DNA from: Staphylococcus pseudintermedius
GTDB taxonomy: Bacteria > Bacillota > Bacilli > Staphylococcales > Staphylococcaceae
Direction: 5' to 3'
Length of the DNA stretch: 64,000 nt
Assembly: GCF_001792775.2 (NCBI RefSeq)
Contig: NZ_MLGE02000003.1
Location: forward strand, 124,001 to 188,000
Numbering within the stretch: the first letter of the stretch is position 1; every line of letters starts with the position of its first letter. Shown one piece after another: positions 41,545 to 51,180 of this stretch. Below the pieces are notes generated by a model. The model did no database searches. It saw only the letters and a program-made list of their open reading frames with translations, and had not been told where the DNA came from. Position numbers and translations under genes: made by a program.

Positions 41545-43368
41545 TTATTCATCGTCCATTTTCAGTACAGCCAAGAAAGCATCTTGTGGAATTTCCACAC
41601 TACCGACAGCTTTCATTTTGGCTTTACCGGCTTTTTGCTTTTCTAATAATTTACGTTTACGGCTAATGTCACCACCATAACATTTCGAAAGTACATTTTT
41701 ACCCATTGATTTAATGTTTGTTCTAGCGACAATTTTATGTCCTACTGCAGCTTGAACAGGCACTTCGAATTGTTGTCTAGGGATTAACGTTTTTAATTTT
41801 TCTACAAGTGTTTTACCACGTTCATATGCAAAATCACGATGTACAATAAAACTCAAAGCATCTACCTTATCGCCGTTAAGTAAAATGTCCATTTTCACAA
41901 GGTTACTTTCTTTATTCTCGATAAATTCATAATCAAATGAAGCGTAACCTTTCGTGTTGGACTTCAATTGGTCAAAGAAATCAAAAACGACTTCTGACAA
42001 TGGTAATTCATAAACGATACTTACACGAATATCATCCAAGTAATCCATATTGACAAACTGACCACGTTTACGTTGACACAGTTCCATAACCGCTCCAACA
42101 TAATCATTTGGCACCATCATCGTTGCACGTACATAAGGTTCAAACACTTTATCGATTTGATCTCTGTCAGGCATTTGTGCTGGGTTATCTACATGAATCT
42201 CATCACCATTTCTCAAAATAACTGTGTAAATAACGGATGGTGCTGTTGCGATAAGTTCAATTCCAAATTCACGTTCGATACGTTCTTGAATGATTTCCAT
42301 ATGCAACATACCGAGGAAGCCTGTACGATAACCAAATCCAAGTGCTTTTGAAGATTCTGGTTCGAATTCTAATGACGCATCGTTTAACTGCAATTTTTCT
42401 AATGCTTCACGTAAATCATTGTAGTCTTTATTGTCAATTGGGAAAAGACCACAATACACCATTGGATTCATTTTCTTATACCCTTTTAAAGGGGTCTCAG
42501 CAGGTCTATTAGCGTGGGTAATAGTGTCCCCAACACGTGAGTCATCTACATTTTTAATGCTTGCGATGATATAACCTACATCACCAACAGTTAACTCTTC
42601 AACCGGTAATTCTTTCGGTGTATTAATGCCGACTTCAGTCACTTCAAAAATTTTACCAGTCGCCATCATTTGAATACGGTCACCCGCTTTAACTACACCG
42701 TCAACAACACGAATCGAAGAAATGACACCGCGATATGGGTCATATTCAGAGTCAAAAATCAATGCTTTCAATGGTGCAGCTGGGTCCCCGTCTGGAGGTG
42801 GAATCATTTCAACAATCTTTTCTAAAATTTCTTCAATACCAATGTTAGCTTTCGCACTCGCTAGTACGGCATCATCTTTGTCTAAACCAATAACATCTTC
42901 AACCTCTTGTTTCACACGTTCTGGTTCAGCAGCTGGTAAATCGATTTTATTAATGACGGGAATCAGTTCTAAATCATTGTCGAGTGCTAAATATACATTC
43001 GCTAAAGTTTGTGCTTCGATACCTTGTGCAGCGTCTACAACTAGAATCGCGCCTTCACAAGCAGCTAACGAACGTGACACTTCGTATGTAAAGTCGACGT
43101 GTCCTGGTGTATCGATTAAATGGAACGTGTAGGTTTGTCCATCTTTAGCATCATATTTTAAACGTACAGCATTTAATTTAATGGTGATACCACGTTCACG
43201 CTCTAAATCCATTGAATCTAACAGTTGTGCTTGCATTTCTCGAGATTCAACAGACTTTGTATTTTCTAAAATTCGATCGGCTAAAGTTGATTTTCCGTGG
43301 TCGATATGCGCTATGATCGAAAAATTCCTGATATTTTCACGTCTATTTAAACGTTGTTGGTTATCCAT
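41545..43368 (-). CDS. lepA: Elongation factor 4 (LepA)
   Basis: Ribosome-associated GTPase that acts on stalled or mispositioned ribosomes. G1 AHIDHGKST is at about 20-28, G3 DTPGHVD and G4 NKIDLP follow, and the C-terminal domain specific to LepA starts near 490 and ends with [25 protein letters not shown]-type sequence in outline. Length 607 is normal. It starts the lepA-hemW unit, divergent from rpsT. Confidence 0.97.
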   Translation of the reverse strand: MDNQQRLNRRENIRNFSIIAHIDHGKSTLADRILENTKSVESREMQAQLLDSMDLERERGITIKLNAVRLKYDAKDGQTYTFHLIDTPGHVDFTYEVSRSLAACEGAILVVDAAQGIEAQTLANVYLALDNDLELIPVINKIDLPAAEPERVKQEVEDVIGLDKDDAVLASAKANIGIEEILEKIVEMIPPPDGDPAAPLKALIFDSEYDPYRGVISSIRVVDGVVKAGDRIQMMATGKIFEVTEVGINTPKELPVEELTVGDVGYIIASIKNVDDSRVGDTITHANRPAETPLKGYKKMNPMVYCGLFPIDNKDYNDLREALEKLQLNDASLEFEPESSKALGFGYRTGFLGMLHMEIIQERIEREFGIELIATAPSVIYTVILRNGDEIHVDNPAQMPDRDQIDKVFEPYVRATMMVPNDYVGAVMELCQRKRGQFVNMDYLDDIRVSIVYELPLSEVVFDFFDQLKSNTKGYASFDYEFIENKESNLVKMDILLNGDKVDALSFIVHRDFAYERGKTLVEKLKTLIPRQQFEVPVQAAVGHKIVARTNIKSMGKNVLSKCYGGDISRKRKLLEKQKAGKAKMKAVGSVEIPQDAFLAVLKMDDE

Positions 43369-43604
43369 ATCATCATACTCACTTTCATAAGTTTACCCGT
43401 AAATTAACGATTACATCTTTGCTATAATAACGTTTTTAAGCATTAATTGCAACTCTATCATGACGCAAAATGATAAGTGAAATGCATTAATTCAATACTT
43501 CAAATAGAAATCATTTTCGTCATGGTCACACTTGCATTAAAGAAATGATATTGTCACGTCAGTACATGTCGTCGAAAAAAATAATTCAACGGTTCAATTA
43601 ATTA
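43369..43604. other. Intergenic region between lepA and rpsT
   Basis: AT-rich control region for two divergent genes (322 bases in all). The rpsT promoter occupies its end; I could not pick out a convincing lepA promoter and see no other structure. Confidence 0.4.
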
Positions 43605-43633
43605 TTGCACTATGAATAGAGTTTTGATAGAAT
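43605..43633 (+). promoter_or_regulatory. Promoter of rpsT
   Basis: TTGCAC (43605-43610), a 17-base spacer and TAGAAT (43628-43633), about 60 bases before the rpsT start. Confidence 0.6.
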
Positions 43634-43690
43634 GAATCTTGTTGTAATCAAATTATTTTGATACGAAGTCGATTATAGGAGGTGTCTTTC

Positions 43691-43939
43691 ATGCCAAATA
43701 TCAAATCTGCAATTAAACGTGTGAGAACAACTCATACAGCAGAAAGCAAAAACATTTCACAAAAAAATGACATGCGTTCTGCAGTGAAAAGCGCGAAAAA
43801 AGCAATTGAAACTAATGCTGATAATAAACAAGAATTAGTAAGCAAAGCAGTGAAACGTATTGATAAAGCTGCCCAAAAGAATTTAATTCATTCTAACAAA
43901 GCTGATAGAATGAAATCAAAATTAATGTCAGCAAAATAA
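43691..43939 (+). CDS. rpsT: 30S ribosomal protein S20
   Basis: Small basic 16S rRNA-binding protein, 82 residues, starting MPNIKSAIKRVRT and rich in Lys/Ala helices. The ATG at 43691 has AGGAGG eight bases upstream; an open frame three codons longer begins inside that site and is ignored. It is a single gene with its own promoter and a strong terminator, convergent with holA. Confidence 0.97.
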   Translation: MPNIKSAIKRVRTTHTAESKNISQKNDMRSAVKSAKKAIETNADNKQELVSKAVKRIDKAAQKNLIHSNKADRMKSKLMSAK

Positions 43940-43981
43940 TGAAAAAGAGCTGTGCCATTTGAGGTATAGCTCTTTTTCATT
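43938..43981 (+). terminator. Terminator of rpsT
   Basis: AATGAAAAAGAGCT pairs with AGCTCTTTTTCATT around the loop; the stem itself supplies the T-run. It begins at the stop codon and could also act for the converging holA. Confidence 0.85.
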
Positions 43982-44112
43982 GTGCGCTCTCCCAACTTTC
44001 ATTTTTATAGAGTGAGAACGACACGTGTGCATATATCACACTCATATGCTGAAGTGATACACGTGTCTATCTATCATATCGCCTTCCTAAAGCCTTTTGT
44101 TATATTCATCCT

Positions 44113-45087
44113 TTACAATTTCATAATAAACAATTCTAAAATCAACACCTTATCCATATAAGACGATTTCAATTGATAGTCTGTTTCTGTACAAACATCC
44201 ATAATGGTCAACAACGTGTCTAAATCATATTTTCGTGCTTGATTCAATGCGAGTTTTACGCGATAAGGATGGACACCTACCGTTTTGGCAATCTGCTGAC
44301 CAGAGTATCCTTTTTGATTGAGAATTTTACTTTGGTAATATAAGCGATAGTTACTTGTAATTAACGCCAACAGTTTAATCGGCTCTTCTTTTAATTGGAT
44401 TAAATCTTTAACGAGCGAAATAGCTTGTGCCTTTTGTCCTTTTTGAATATAATCCGTCAATAAAAAAACGTTTTGCTCCAAACTTCTATTCACTATCGTC
44501 TGGACATCTTCTTTATTAATCGTTGGGCGATCACCGACAAACAACAACAACTTATCTAATTCTTGCTTAATCATTCGATAATGAATGCCTGTCAACTGAA
44601 TCAACGCTTCTAATGCATCTTGTTTAATTTCTTTATAGGACTGATTCAAATATTGATGAATCCATTTTTGCATTTCTTGTTCAGTCATTTGTTCAATTTT
44701 CTTGATGTTCGCCACTTTTTTCAATGCTTTAACAACTTTTTTTCTTTCGTCTAACTTCACCGCTTGAACTTGAAAAATAATTAAAGAAGCCTCATCATAC
44801 TTTTCAATAAACTCTAATAAGCTGTCAGCGTTTGTCTGTGCCTCTTTAGGTGGTTTTTCACCGGTAAATATATAGCTATTTTGTACAACAATAATCTTTT
44901 TATCCGAAAAAAATGGAAGTGTCATTGCTTCTTCAATGATTGTATTTAAAGTCGTTTCATACAAGTTGTATTTAACATAATTAAAGTCATCTTTAGGTTC
45001 ATTGCCCAAATACTTTTGAGTAAGTTGTTCTGTTTCACGATCTATTAATTCTGGGACTTCACCGTGAATGACATGAATATTTGACAT
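44113..45087 (-). CDS. holA: DNA polymerase III subunit delta (HolA)
   Basis: Clamp-loader subunit that opens the beta sliding clamp. The 324-residue protein has the AAA+-like fold without a working P-loop (start MSNIHVIHGEVPELI), a helical middle with LDERKKVVKALKKV, and the C-terminal collar domain with VHPYRVKLALNQAR. It matches YqeN-type delta subunits by length and by position after comEC. Confidence 0.92.
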   Translation of the reverse strand: MSNIHVIHGEVPELIDRETEQLTQKYLGNEPKDDFNYVKYNLYETTLNTIIEEAMTLPFFSDKKIIVVQNSYIFTGEKPPKEAQTNADSLLEFIEKYDEASLIIFQVQAVKLDERKKVVKALKKVANIKKIEQMTEQEMQKWIHQYLNQSYKEIKQDALEALIQLTGIHYRMIKQELDKLLLFVGDRPTINKEDVQTIVNRSLEQNVFLLTDYIQKGQKAQAISLVKDLIQLKEEPIKLLALITSNYRLYYQSKILNQKGYSGQQIAKTVGVHPYRVKLALNQARKYDLDTLLTIMDVCTETDYQLKSSYMDKVLILELFIMKL

Positions 45088-45154
45088 GATGTGATTCCTC
45101 TCTATCTCATTGCTTTAGCTGTATTATAACATGAATGTTAAGCCGACTTCATTA

Positions 45155-47383
45155 TCAGTTCAACGGTTCTGTGCGCAACGTATAACCTGCTTCATTGAAC
45201 GCATCAAATCGGACATGAATATGATGATTATCTGCGGTGTTATAAATTTTCGCATGAATGTCATGTAATTTTTGTAGCGTTAAAGGATGTGGCAAATGAT
45301 ACATATTTTGTTTACCAGCAGAAATGAGTGCGATGTCTGGATGAATTTGACTCAGAAAGGTCTTAGAGGAACTTGTCCGACTGCCATGATGACCTACTTT
45401 TAATATTTGAATTCGTGGTAACGAATATTGCTTTAACAAGACATCCTCATTTTTTGTCGTAGCATCGCCCATCAATAAAACATGAATATCGTGAATTGTA
45501 GCTAATGTCACAATAGAATGCTCATTGGGGTCCTCACTTTCAGGAATGTCAGTGTTGAAAAATTGAAATTGAAAATCACCTAAGACAATACGAGAAAGGT
45601 CCTCATATGAATACAATTGTGCATGTTCACTTGCAATCACATGTTGAACCTTTTGAAACTTCTCATCATCAAAATGTGATGGATTAATAACCACATTTTT
45701 GATGTTCACATATTGTGATAAATGTTCGATTTCTCCCATATGATCTTGATGTGCATGTGTAATGACAAGATAGTCGATTTGGTGAATCCCTAATTTCTTA
45801 AACAATGGATAAATATTTTTCTTTGTAATATTAATATTCGACTGTTTGCGTTGATGATGTTCATATGCGCCACCCGTATCAATCATGAGTGTTTCACCCG
45901 TTTGGCTTTGGAACAATATAGCATCACCTTGACCCACATCAATCATGGTCATTTGGTTAGTAAAACGAGGATGAACTTGCCATAGTAAGATGCACAGACA
46001 ACAAACCAGAACGATAGAAATGATATATCGACGTTGAGAAAGCAAATAAAGTAGTATAAACGTTGCTATCGTACAACAAAGAAATCCAAACTCTCCAAAG
46101 TCTGGTATTGGAAGTGTGAACCTTTCTAGCACTGTGAGTCTTTTTAATAAAAAAGCTTGGATATCAAAAATAACGTGTGTGAAGTGCGTGAACATAGATA
46201 AAAAGGCAGGTGTAACAATCGCAATGATGGCAAGTATAAACGACAGTGGAATGATGATTATACTGTAAAGTGGGATGAAGAATAAGTTTGAGATTAACCC
46301 TTGCCATTGAATCTCATTAAGTTGCACATAGTTTAAAGGAATGGCTGCAATAACAGCAATATAAGAACCTAAAAAGAGCGATTGATAAATAGGACGCTCT
46401 GTAAAAATATCTTTCATCAAAATCAATATCCCTGAAATCAAAAAAGAGTATAAAAAGCCTAAATGATAGTGATAGTCGCTATTCATCAGACTCATAACAA
46501 AATAAACGAGTAAAAGCGACTGTAGTGACGTCATATGAAAGTACCTTGAAACTATGAGTAGGAGCAACGTCATAGCTACCGCACGTGTCGCACTTGGACT
46601 GGTACCTACAAAGATTAAGAATACCGGTAAAAAGAGTATTAATCCCACTTCGGTATAATACATAGGTAAAGGGAGACGTTTCCCAATTGCATAAAACATG
46701 AAAATGAATATACTCACGTGGGTCCCGCTCACAGCAAACAAATGAGAAATACCCAACTGTTGTGCTAATGACTTCATATCTTTATCTAAATAATTCGCGT
46801 TTCCCGTTGCAATCGCGATCAGTTCGCCTCTTCCGAAAAGTTGTGAATTTAACAGTCTTTCAGTTACAACACTTCTTACATACGTTATGCGTTGTTTTAA
46901 CGTCGGGGTTGTCATATGACATTGGTCAAATGTTATTTTTTTAACGGCAAAGAGCGGTCGTTGTTGGCGATAAAGTGGTGGTTGAAAAGAACCTGTTAAT
47001 TGACATTGGTGATTGAGGAGAAAATGCGCATCTGGGATAAATTGTTGTGGTTTGATACGCCCTTTAATCAGTATTTCTTGTTTATTGAATGTTGCTTGAA
47101 CAGTTAAAAGTTGGTCTGTCACAATAGGTAACGTCGTCAAATGGACGCTAATCGTTTTGTGGGATGACGTCGGGGTTGCTGTTAGGATTGAAGGCTCATT
47201 TTTATGTTGTATCGTCTCGATGGTATAACCAATGAGCACAACAATCAAGGTTGAAATGATGAATAACCATGACATTTTCTTTAAGTATAAACTGCATGCT
47301 AACACGCTATATATGAAGCATGCAGTTAACAAATGATGATGAGCAATATTGCCGATAATATATGTAATTAACCAATAAGTCAT
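45155..47383 (-). CDS. comEC: DNA internalization competence protein ComEC
   Basis: Channel protein that brings single-stranded DNA through the membrane during transformation. The order is: short hydrophobic N-terminus, an OB-like outside domain (about 55-165), the competence domain with many transmembrane helices (about 200-460, including LFAVSGTHVS), and a C-terminal metallo-beta-lactamase domain with THAHQDHMGE that may degrade the second strand. Length 742 is normal and there is no frameshift. The start overlaps the comEB stop as TAATG. Confidence 0.94.
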   Translation of the reverse strand: MTYWLITYIIGNIAHHHLLTACFIYSVLACSLYLKKMSWLFIISTLIVVLIGYTIETIQHKNEPSILTATPTSSHKTISVHLTTLPIVTDQLLTVQATFNKQEILIKGRIKPQQFIPDAHFLLNHQCQLTGSFQPPLYRQQRPLFAVKKITFDQCHMTTPTLKQRITYVRSVVTERLLNSQLFGRGELIAIATGNANYLDKDMKSLAQQLGISHLFAVSGTHVSIFIFMFYAIGKRLPLPMYYTEVGLILFLPVFLIFVGTSPSATRAVAMTLLLLIVSRYFHMTSLQSLLLVYFVMSLMNSDYHYHLGFLYSFLISGILILMKDIFTERPIYQSLFLGSYIAVIAAIPLNYVQLNEIQWQGLISNLFFIPLYSIIIIPLSFILAIIAIVTPAFLSMFTHFTHVIFDIQAFLLKRLTVLERFTLPIPDFGEFGFLCCTIATFILLYLLSQRRYIISIVLVCCLCILLWQVHPRFTNQMTMIDVGQGDAILFQSQTGETLMIDTGGAYEHHQRKQSNINITKKNIYPLFKKLGIHQIDYLVITHAHQDHMGEIEHLSQYVNIKNVVINPSHFDDEKFQKVQHVIASEHAQLYSYEDLSRIVLGDFQFQFFNTDIPESEDPNEHSIVTLATIHDIHVLLMGDATTKNEDVLLKQYSLPRIQILKVGHHGSRTSSSKTFLSQIHPDIALISAGKQNMYHLPHPLTLQKLHDIHAKIYNTADNHHIHVRFDAFNEAGYTLRTEPLN

Positions 47384-47844
47384 TATGATTCCAATAAATA
47401 TTCCGCAATGTGTTGACGATTAAAACTGATTTTTTCATAGTGCACACCAGATTGTTCTAATAGCTTCACTGCGTAATCATGATTATGGTAATCTTCCGCA
47501 TAATAAATCGTTTTAATCCCAGCTTGAATAATCGATTTTGTACAGTTCAAACAAGGGAAATGCGTGACATAAATTGTTGCATTTTCAGTAGAGACACCTT
47601 GTTTCGAACATTGCAAGATAGCGTTCATTTCAGCATGTATCGTTCTAATACAGTGTCCACCTTCCATTAAACAGCCTTCATCTATACAATGGACTTCACC
47701 TGAAACTGAACCGTTATAACCTCCCGCGATGATCCGATTATCTTTAGTAATTGTTGCACCTACAGAGAGGCGTGTACAAGTAGATCTCAATGCTAATAAA
47801 TGAGACTGTGCCATAAAATATTCATGCCATTGAATACGTTTCAT
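47383..47844 (-). CDS. comEB: dCMP deaminase family protein ComEB
   Basis: Zinc-dependent deoxycytidylate deaminase family; despite its place in the com operon it is not needed for transformation in Bacillus and probably makes dUMP for thymidylate synthesis. The catalytic motif HAEMNAIL and the zinc pair PCLNC are clear. I use the ATG at 47844 (MKRIQWHEYF); a GTG four codons upstream overlaps the GAGG site. Length 153. Confidence 0.9.
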   Translation of the reverse strand: MKRIQWHEYFMAQSHLLALRSTCTRLSVGATITKDNRIIAGGYNGSVSGEVHCIDEGCLMEGGHCIRTIHAEMNAILQCSKQGVSTENATIYVTHFPCLNCTKSIIQAGIKTIYYAEDYHNHDYAVKLLEQSGVHYEKISFNRQHIAEYLLES

Positions 47845-47929
47845 ACTTTTTGTCACCTCGTATCATTGTTGATTTTATTCTTATTATAAAGGATTCGACT
47901 TGCTTCGACTAGTTACACCCTATTTAGGA

Positions 47930-48598
47930 TTAAACTGTTAAATAGTTCTTTAGTTTTTCAAATGTTTTTTCCCCAATTCCTTTGACATTTTTTAAATCTT
48001 CAACACTTTGGAAAGGTCCATTTTCTTCACGATGTTTAATAATCGTTTGCGCTTTTGAAGGCCCTATGCCAGGAATTTGGGTCAGTTCCTTCTCGTCGGC
48101 AGTATTTAAATTAACAGAGATGTTTTGTGAAGTAGACGCAGCTGACGTATCATCTTGTTGTGATGCATGACTAGAGTTAGAGGTTGTCACTTCACGTTGA
48201 TCCGGAATATAAATCATTTTTTGATCTGTTAACTTTTCCGCTAAATTAACACGACTCAAATCAGCAGTATTCAACGGTTCTGCCTTATCTAATAGCTGTT
48301 TCATTCGATCATCTGATTGCATTTCATACGTATTCGGTTTTTTTACTGCGCCTTTAATATCGACAATAATTTTTTGAGGCGTCTGTGAATTTTGCTCTTT
48401 TTTATCTTTACTTTTCGATTTTGCTTGATGCACCTCAATCGGTTGCGTTTGTTGCATTGCTAAATTATCTTTTGCAGGGTCTTCCTCACCAGAATTAAAG
48501 ACAAGCCATCCTCCAATCGCGATGAAGATTGCAATAACAACAGCTGTTTGCAATTTGTACTGTTTGACTAACGCGATGATTTGATTTACAGAAAACAT
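47930..48598 (-). CDS. comEA: Competence protein ComEA
   Basis: Membrane-anchored DNA receptor for transformation. One transmembrane helix (about 17-31) is followed by a Gln/Ser/Thr-rich linker, a SLBB-like domain (IIVDIKGAVKKPNTYEM and YIPDQ, about 73-135), and the C-terminal helix-hairpin-helix DNA-binding domain (SVNLNTADEKELTQIPGIG and VKGIGEKTFEKL). Length 222. Its AGGAGG site (48612-48607) sits within the downstream arm of a hairpin that also ends the preceding methyltransferase gene. Confidence 0.94.
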   Translation of the reverse strand: MFSVNQIIALVKQYKLQTAVVIAIFIAIGGWLVFNSGEEDPAKDNLAMQQTQPIEVHQAKSKSKDKKEQNSQTPQKIIVDIKGAVKKPNTYEMQSDDRMKQLLDKAEPLNTADLSRVNLAEKLTDQKMIYIPDQREVTTSNSSHASQQDDTSAASTSQNISVNLNTADEKELTQIPGIGPSKAQTIIKHREENGPFQSVEDLKNVKGIGEKTFEKLKNYLTV

Positions 48599-48603
48599 AA
48601 ATA

Positions 48604-48644
48604 AAACCTCCTATCATACGTATTACACGCATGATGGAGGTTTT
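48604..48644 (-). terminator. Hairpin between yqeM and comEA that includes the comEA ribosome binding site
   Basis: AAAACCTCCATCAT (minus strand) pairs, with one bulge, with ATGATAGGAGGTTTT, followed by ATTT and the comEA ATG. It can act as terminator for yqeM and at the same time hides the AGGAGG of comEA. Confidence 0.7.
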
Positions 48645-48651
48645 TTACTTG

Positions 48652-49374
48652 TTATTTTTTTACAATAAAGAATAAGCGGTCACTTTCTGGGGCTTGTAAA
48701 GCTTTATTAAAATCATAAAATGTTTCGATATGATTAAAACCGACTTGTTTCAGCATATCGATATACTGATCCTTTTCAAAAGTGCGCTGATATTGTGATT
48801 CATCTTGTCTGACGTAAGTTTGTGCTTCATTTAATATAAAGAATGTTAAATCATGCCAAACACTGTATGGTGCTTCAGCAGGTTCAGTTTGCCATACTAA
48901 TGTTAAATCTTCACGGTCATCAAGATAAACTTGTCCGTTAAACTGATGTGTCATTTTATGCGTCGTATGGACGTCGAAAATGAAGTAGCCATCTACATTC
49001 AAATGTTGGTAAACATGTTCAAACGTTGCCACCACAGCCGTTTCATCAGCTAAATAATTCAAACTGTCACAAAGAATTGTAATTAAGTCAAAGTCGGTAT
49101 TCAGATTAAAATCCGACATGTCACCTTCAATCCATTGCACTTGACTTGATTTTTGTTTGGCTAAAACTAACATTTCAACACTTAAATCCATACCCATGAC
49201 TTCATCAGCAAATTGCGTAAAATGCTGTGTCAAAGTTCCTGTGCCACAACCGATGTCGAGCACACGAGAAACCTTTTGTTGTTGAAGTGTCTGTTGTATC
49301 AAATCGAGCCACAGATCATAGGGTTGATCATCGGTGAGTCGATCGTAAAATGCACTTAAGTTTTCATATTGCAT
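48652..49374 (-). CDS. yqeM: SAM-dependent methyltransferase (YqeM family)
   Basis: Class I methyltransferase with SAM motif VLDIGCGTGTLTQHF at about 39-53 and following acidic residue in MGMDLS. Substrate is unknown to me. Length 240. It overlaps the rsfS stop by one base (TAATG), so it is the last gene of the nadD-yqeK-rsfS string. In Bacillus yqeM holds the same place just before comE genes. Confidence 0.88.
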   Translation of the reverse strand: MQYENLSAFYDRLTDDQPYDLWLDLIQQTLQQQKVSRVLDIGCGTGTLTQHFTQFADEVMGMDLSVEMLVLAKQKSSQVQWIEGDMSDFNLNTDFDLITILCDSLNYLADETAVVATFEHVYQHLNVDGYFIFDVHTTHKMTHQFNGQVYLDDREDLTLVWQTEPAEAPYSVWHDLTFFILNEAQTYVRQDESQYQRTFEKDQYIDMLKQVGFNHIETFYDFNKALQAPESDRLFFIVKK

Positions 49375-49730
49375 TATGAGTTAATAACCTCTTTATAACC
49401 TAACATCTCAACATCTTGATACAATTTTTCAAGGTTGTAATAGCTACGTTCGTCCTTATGGAAGACGTGTACAACAACATCCGTTAAATCTACAAGTATC
49501 CAACGCGCTTCATTAAAACCTTCCATACGCTTCACTTCAATTTGGTGTGACTCAGCACTTTCTTTAACAGCACGAGCAATCGCTTGGACTTGTCTTTCGT
49601 TATTCCCATGACATACAACAAAGTAATCAGTGAGATCAGAAACACCACTCATATTAAGCGAAATAATTTCTTCCGCTTTTTTTGCATCGGCTGCTTCAAC
49701 TGTTAACATTAATAAATCTTTTGCGTTCAT
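49374..49730 (-). CDS. rsfS: Ribosomal silencing factor RsfS
   Basis: Binds ribosomal protein L14 and blocks joining of the subunits when nutrients are scarce. The 118-residue protein shows the family pattern SGVSDLTDYFVVCHGNN and, near the end, ARWILVDLTDVVVHVF. It lies one base after yqeK and overlaps yqeM. Confidence 0.94.
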   Translation of the reverse strand: MNAKDLLMLTVEAADAKKAEEIISLNMSGVSDLTDYFVVCHGNNERQVQAIARAVKESAESHQIEVKRMEGFNEARWILVDLTDVVVHVFHKDERSYYNLEKLYQDVEMLGYKEVINS

Positions 49731-50315
49731 TTAATCATCCTTTATTTTAGAGTCATTAAAATTATAGTAGTTCAGACAATCAATAGTGGATTGGTACACG
49801 CTAACATCTTTTTTGACGAGGTACAAGACAGTTCTTTTTGAAATTTCATAAATTGTTTTATCTAACCCACCGCCATTGTATACCAAATCACGAATTTCTT
49901 CCACTTTTGGCGTATTTCGACCAGGTTCAATATAGTCAGCAATAAAGACTAATTTTTCGGTTTTAGTCATGTGCTTACGGCCAGTTGTGTGGTTGTATAT
50001 TGCTAATAAAATTTCGTCATCTTGGATACCATATTGATGCTTCATTATTGCTGCACATACAGGTCCATGTAAAATCTCTGAGCCATAACTTAATAAATCA
50101 TGGCCGAGATCATATCGTGTCACTTGCTGGTATAAAAAGCTTAAATCATCATATTTACAAAAGTCATGCAAAATCCCTGCAAGTTCGGCTTTTTCTTTAT
50201 CTCCCTCATAAATCTCTGCCAATTTGACTGCCGTTTCAGCTACGCGTAAAGAATGTTCAAATCTCTTTTTCGGTAGCTTTTGTTCGACAAGTTCAATCGC
50301 AAATGTTCGATCCAT
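49731..50315 (-). CDS. yqeK: HD-domain hydrolase YqeK (bis(5'-nucleosyl)-tetraphosphatase, symmetrical)
   Basis: HD-domain protein of the family shown to split Ap4A into two ADP. Metal ligands include His21, His50-Asp51 (ILHDF) and later histidines in EILHGPVCAAIMKHQ. Length 194. The ATG at 50315 lies inside the 3' end of nadD (23-base overlap), with AAGGAGGGG upstream within nadD. Confidence 0.9.
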   Translation of the reverse strand: MDRTFAIELVEQKLPKKRFEHSLRVAETAVKLAEIYEGDKEKAELAGILHDFCKYDDLSFLYQQVTRYDLGHDLLSYGSEILHGPVCAAIMKHQYGIQDDEILLAIYNHTTGRKHMTKTEKLVFIADYIEPGRNTPKVEEIRDLVYNGGGLDKTIYEISKRTVLYLVKKDVSVYQSTIDCLNYYNFNDSKIKDD

Positions 50316-50874
50316 ATAACCCCTCCTTCAATATGTAGTGCTCGACATTGAGCGGCACCCACATATGAATTGTTTGTTGTTGAGACCTTCTCTGACGAAT
50401 TTCAGTTGAGCTGATCGCCATCTCTGGTATGTTAACCATCATGATTGCATCGTCATCTGATTGAATCACAGCACCACGATTCACGACGACAAATGTTACA
50501 AAAGATTTCAGAGCATCAATTTCATACCACCGATCAAGTTGCTCATATTGGTCCGTTCCGATGACAAAAAATAACTTTGCATCCGGTGATTCTTGACGTA
50601 TATTCAACAAAGTATCGTAAGTGTAGCTTTGGCCTTTACGTTCAATTTCATCTAAACGAAGCGTTCCAAACCCCAAATTTTCTATGACCAACTTAACCAT
50701 TTGAATACGATGTTCAACCTCAATTAATTCATCATGCTTTTTCAGTGGTGACATAAAACTAGGCATAAAATAAAAGTGATCCGGTTGAATAGTTGCATTC
50801 ACTTCACTTGCAACCATTTCATGTCCACTATGAATCGGATTGAATTGTCCACCATAAACAACGATTTTTTCCAT
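50293..50874 (-). CDS. nadD: Nicotinate-nucleotide adenylyltransferase NadD
   Basis: Joins nicotinate mononucleotide and ATP in NAD synthesis. The nucleotidyltransferase motif is GGQFNPIHSGH at 8-18 (the usual form is GGTFDPIHxGH; Gln and Asn replace Thr and Asp), and the second ATP motif is SSTEIRQR near the end. Length 193 is normal. It sits two bases after yhbY and overlaps yqeK. Confidence 0.93.
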   Translation of the reverse strand: MEKIVVYGGQFNPIHSGHEMVASEVNATIQPDHFYFMPSFMSPLKKHDELIEVEHRIQMVKLVIENLGFGTLRLDEIERKGQSYTYDTLLNIRQESPDAKLFFVIGTDQYEQLDRWYEIDALKSFVTFVVVNRGAVIQSDDDAIMMVNIPEMAISSTEIRQRRSQQQTIHMWVPLNVEHYILKEGLYGSNICD

Positions 50875-50876
50875 AT

Positions 50877-51170
50877 TTATGGTAACTCGATTTGTTTATT
50901 TTCTCGAGATTCTTTATAGAGGACAATCATCGAACCGATAAGTTGGACTAATTCACTATCCGTTGCTTGACTAATATTTTGTGCCAATTCGCTTTTATCA
51001 TCCATATTGTTTTGTAAAATATGAATTTTAATCAATTCGCGATTTTCGAGTGTTTCTTTTAATTGCTCTACCATATTTTCGTTAATCCCAGACTTACCGA
51101 TTTGGAAAGTAGGATCAACATGATGTGCTTTACTTCTTAAAAATCTTTTTTGTTTACCTGTTAATGCCAT
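50877..51170 (-). CDS. yhbY: Ribosome assembly RNA-binding protein YhbY (YqeI)
   Basis: Single CRM-domain protein of 97 residues that binds pre-50S particles. The family opening LTGKQKRFLRSKAH, the conserved FQIGKSGI and the loop VQLIGSMIVLYK are present. It lies ten bases after aroE in the yqeG-yqeH-aroE-yhbY-nadD order of Firmicutes. Confidence 0.93.
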   Translation of the reverse strand: MALTGKQKRFLRSKAHHVDPTFQIGKSGINENMVEQLKETLENRELIKIHILQNNMDDKSELAQNISQATDSELVQLIGSMIVLYKESRENKQIELP

Positions 51171-51180
51171 AATGGCCTCC

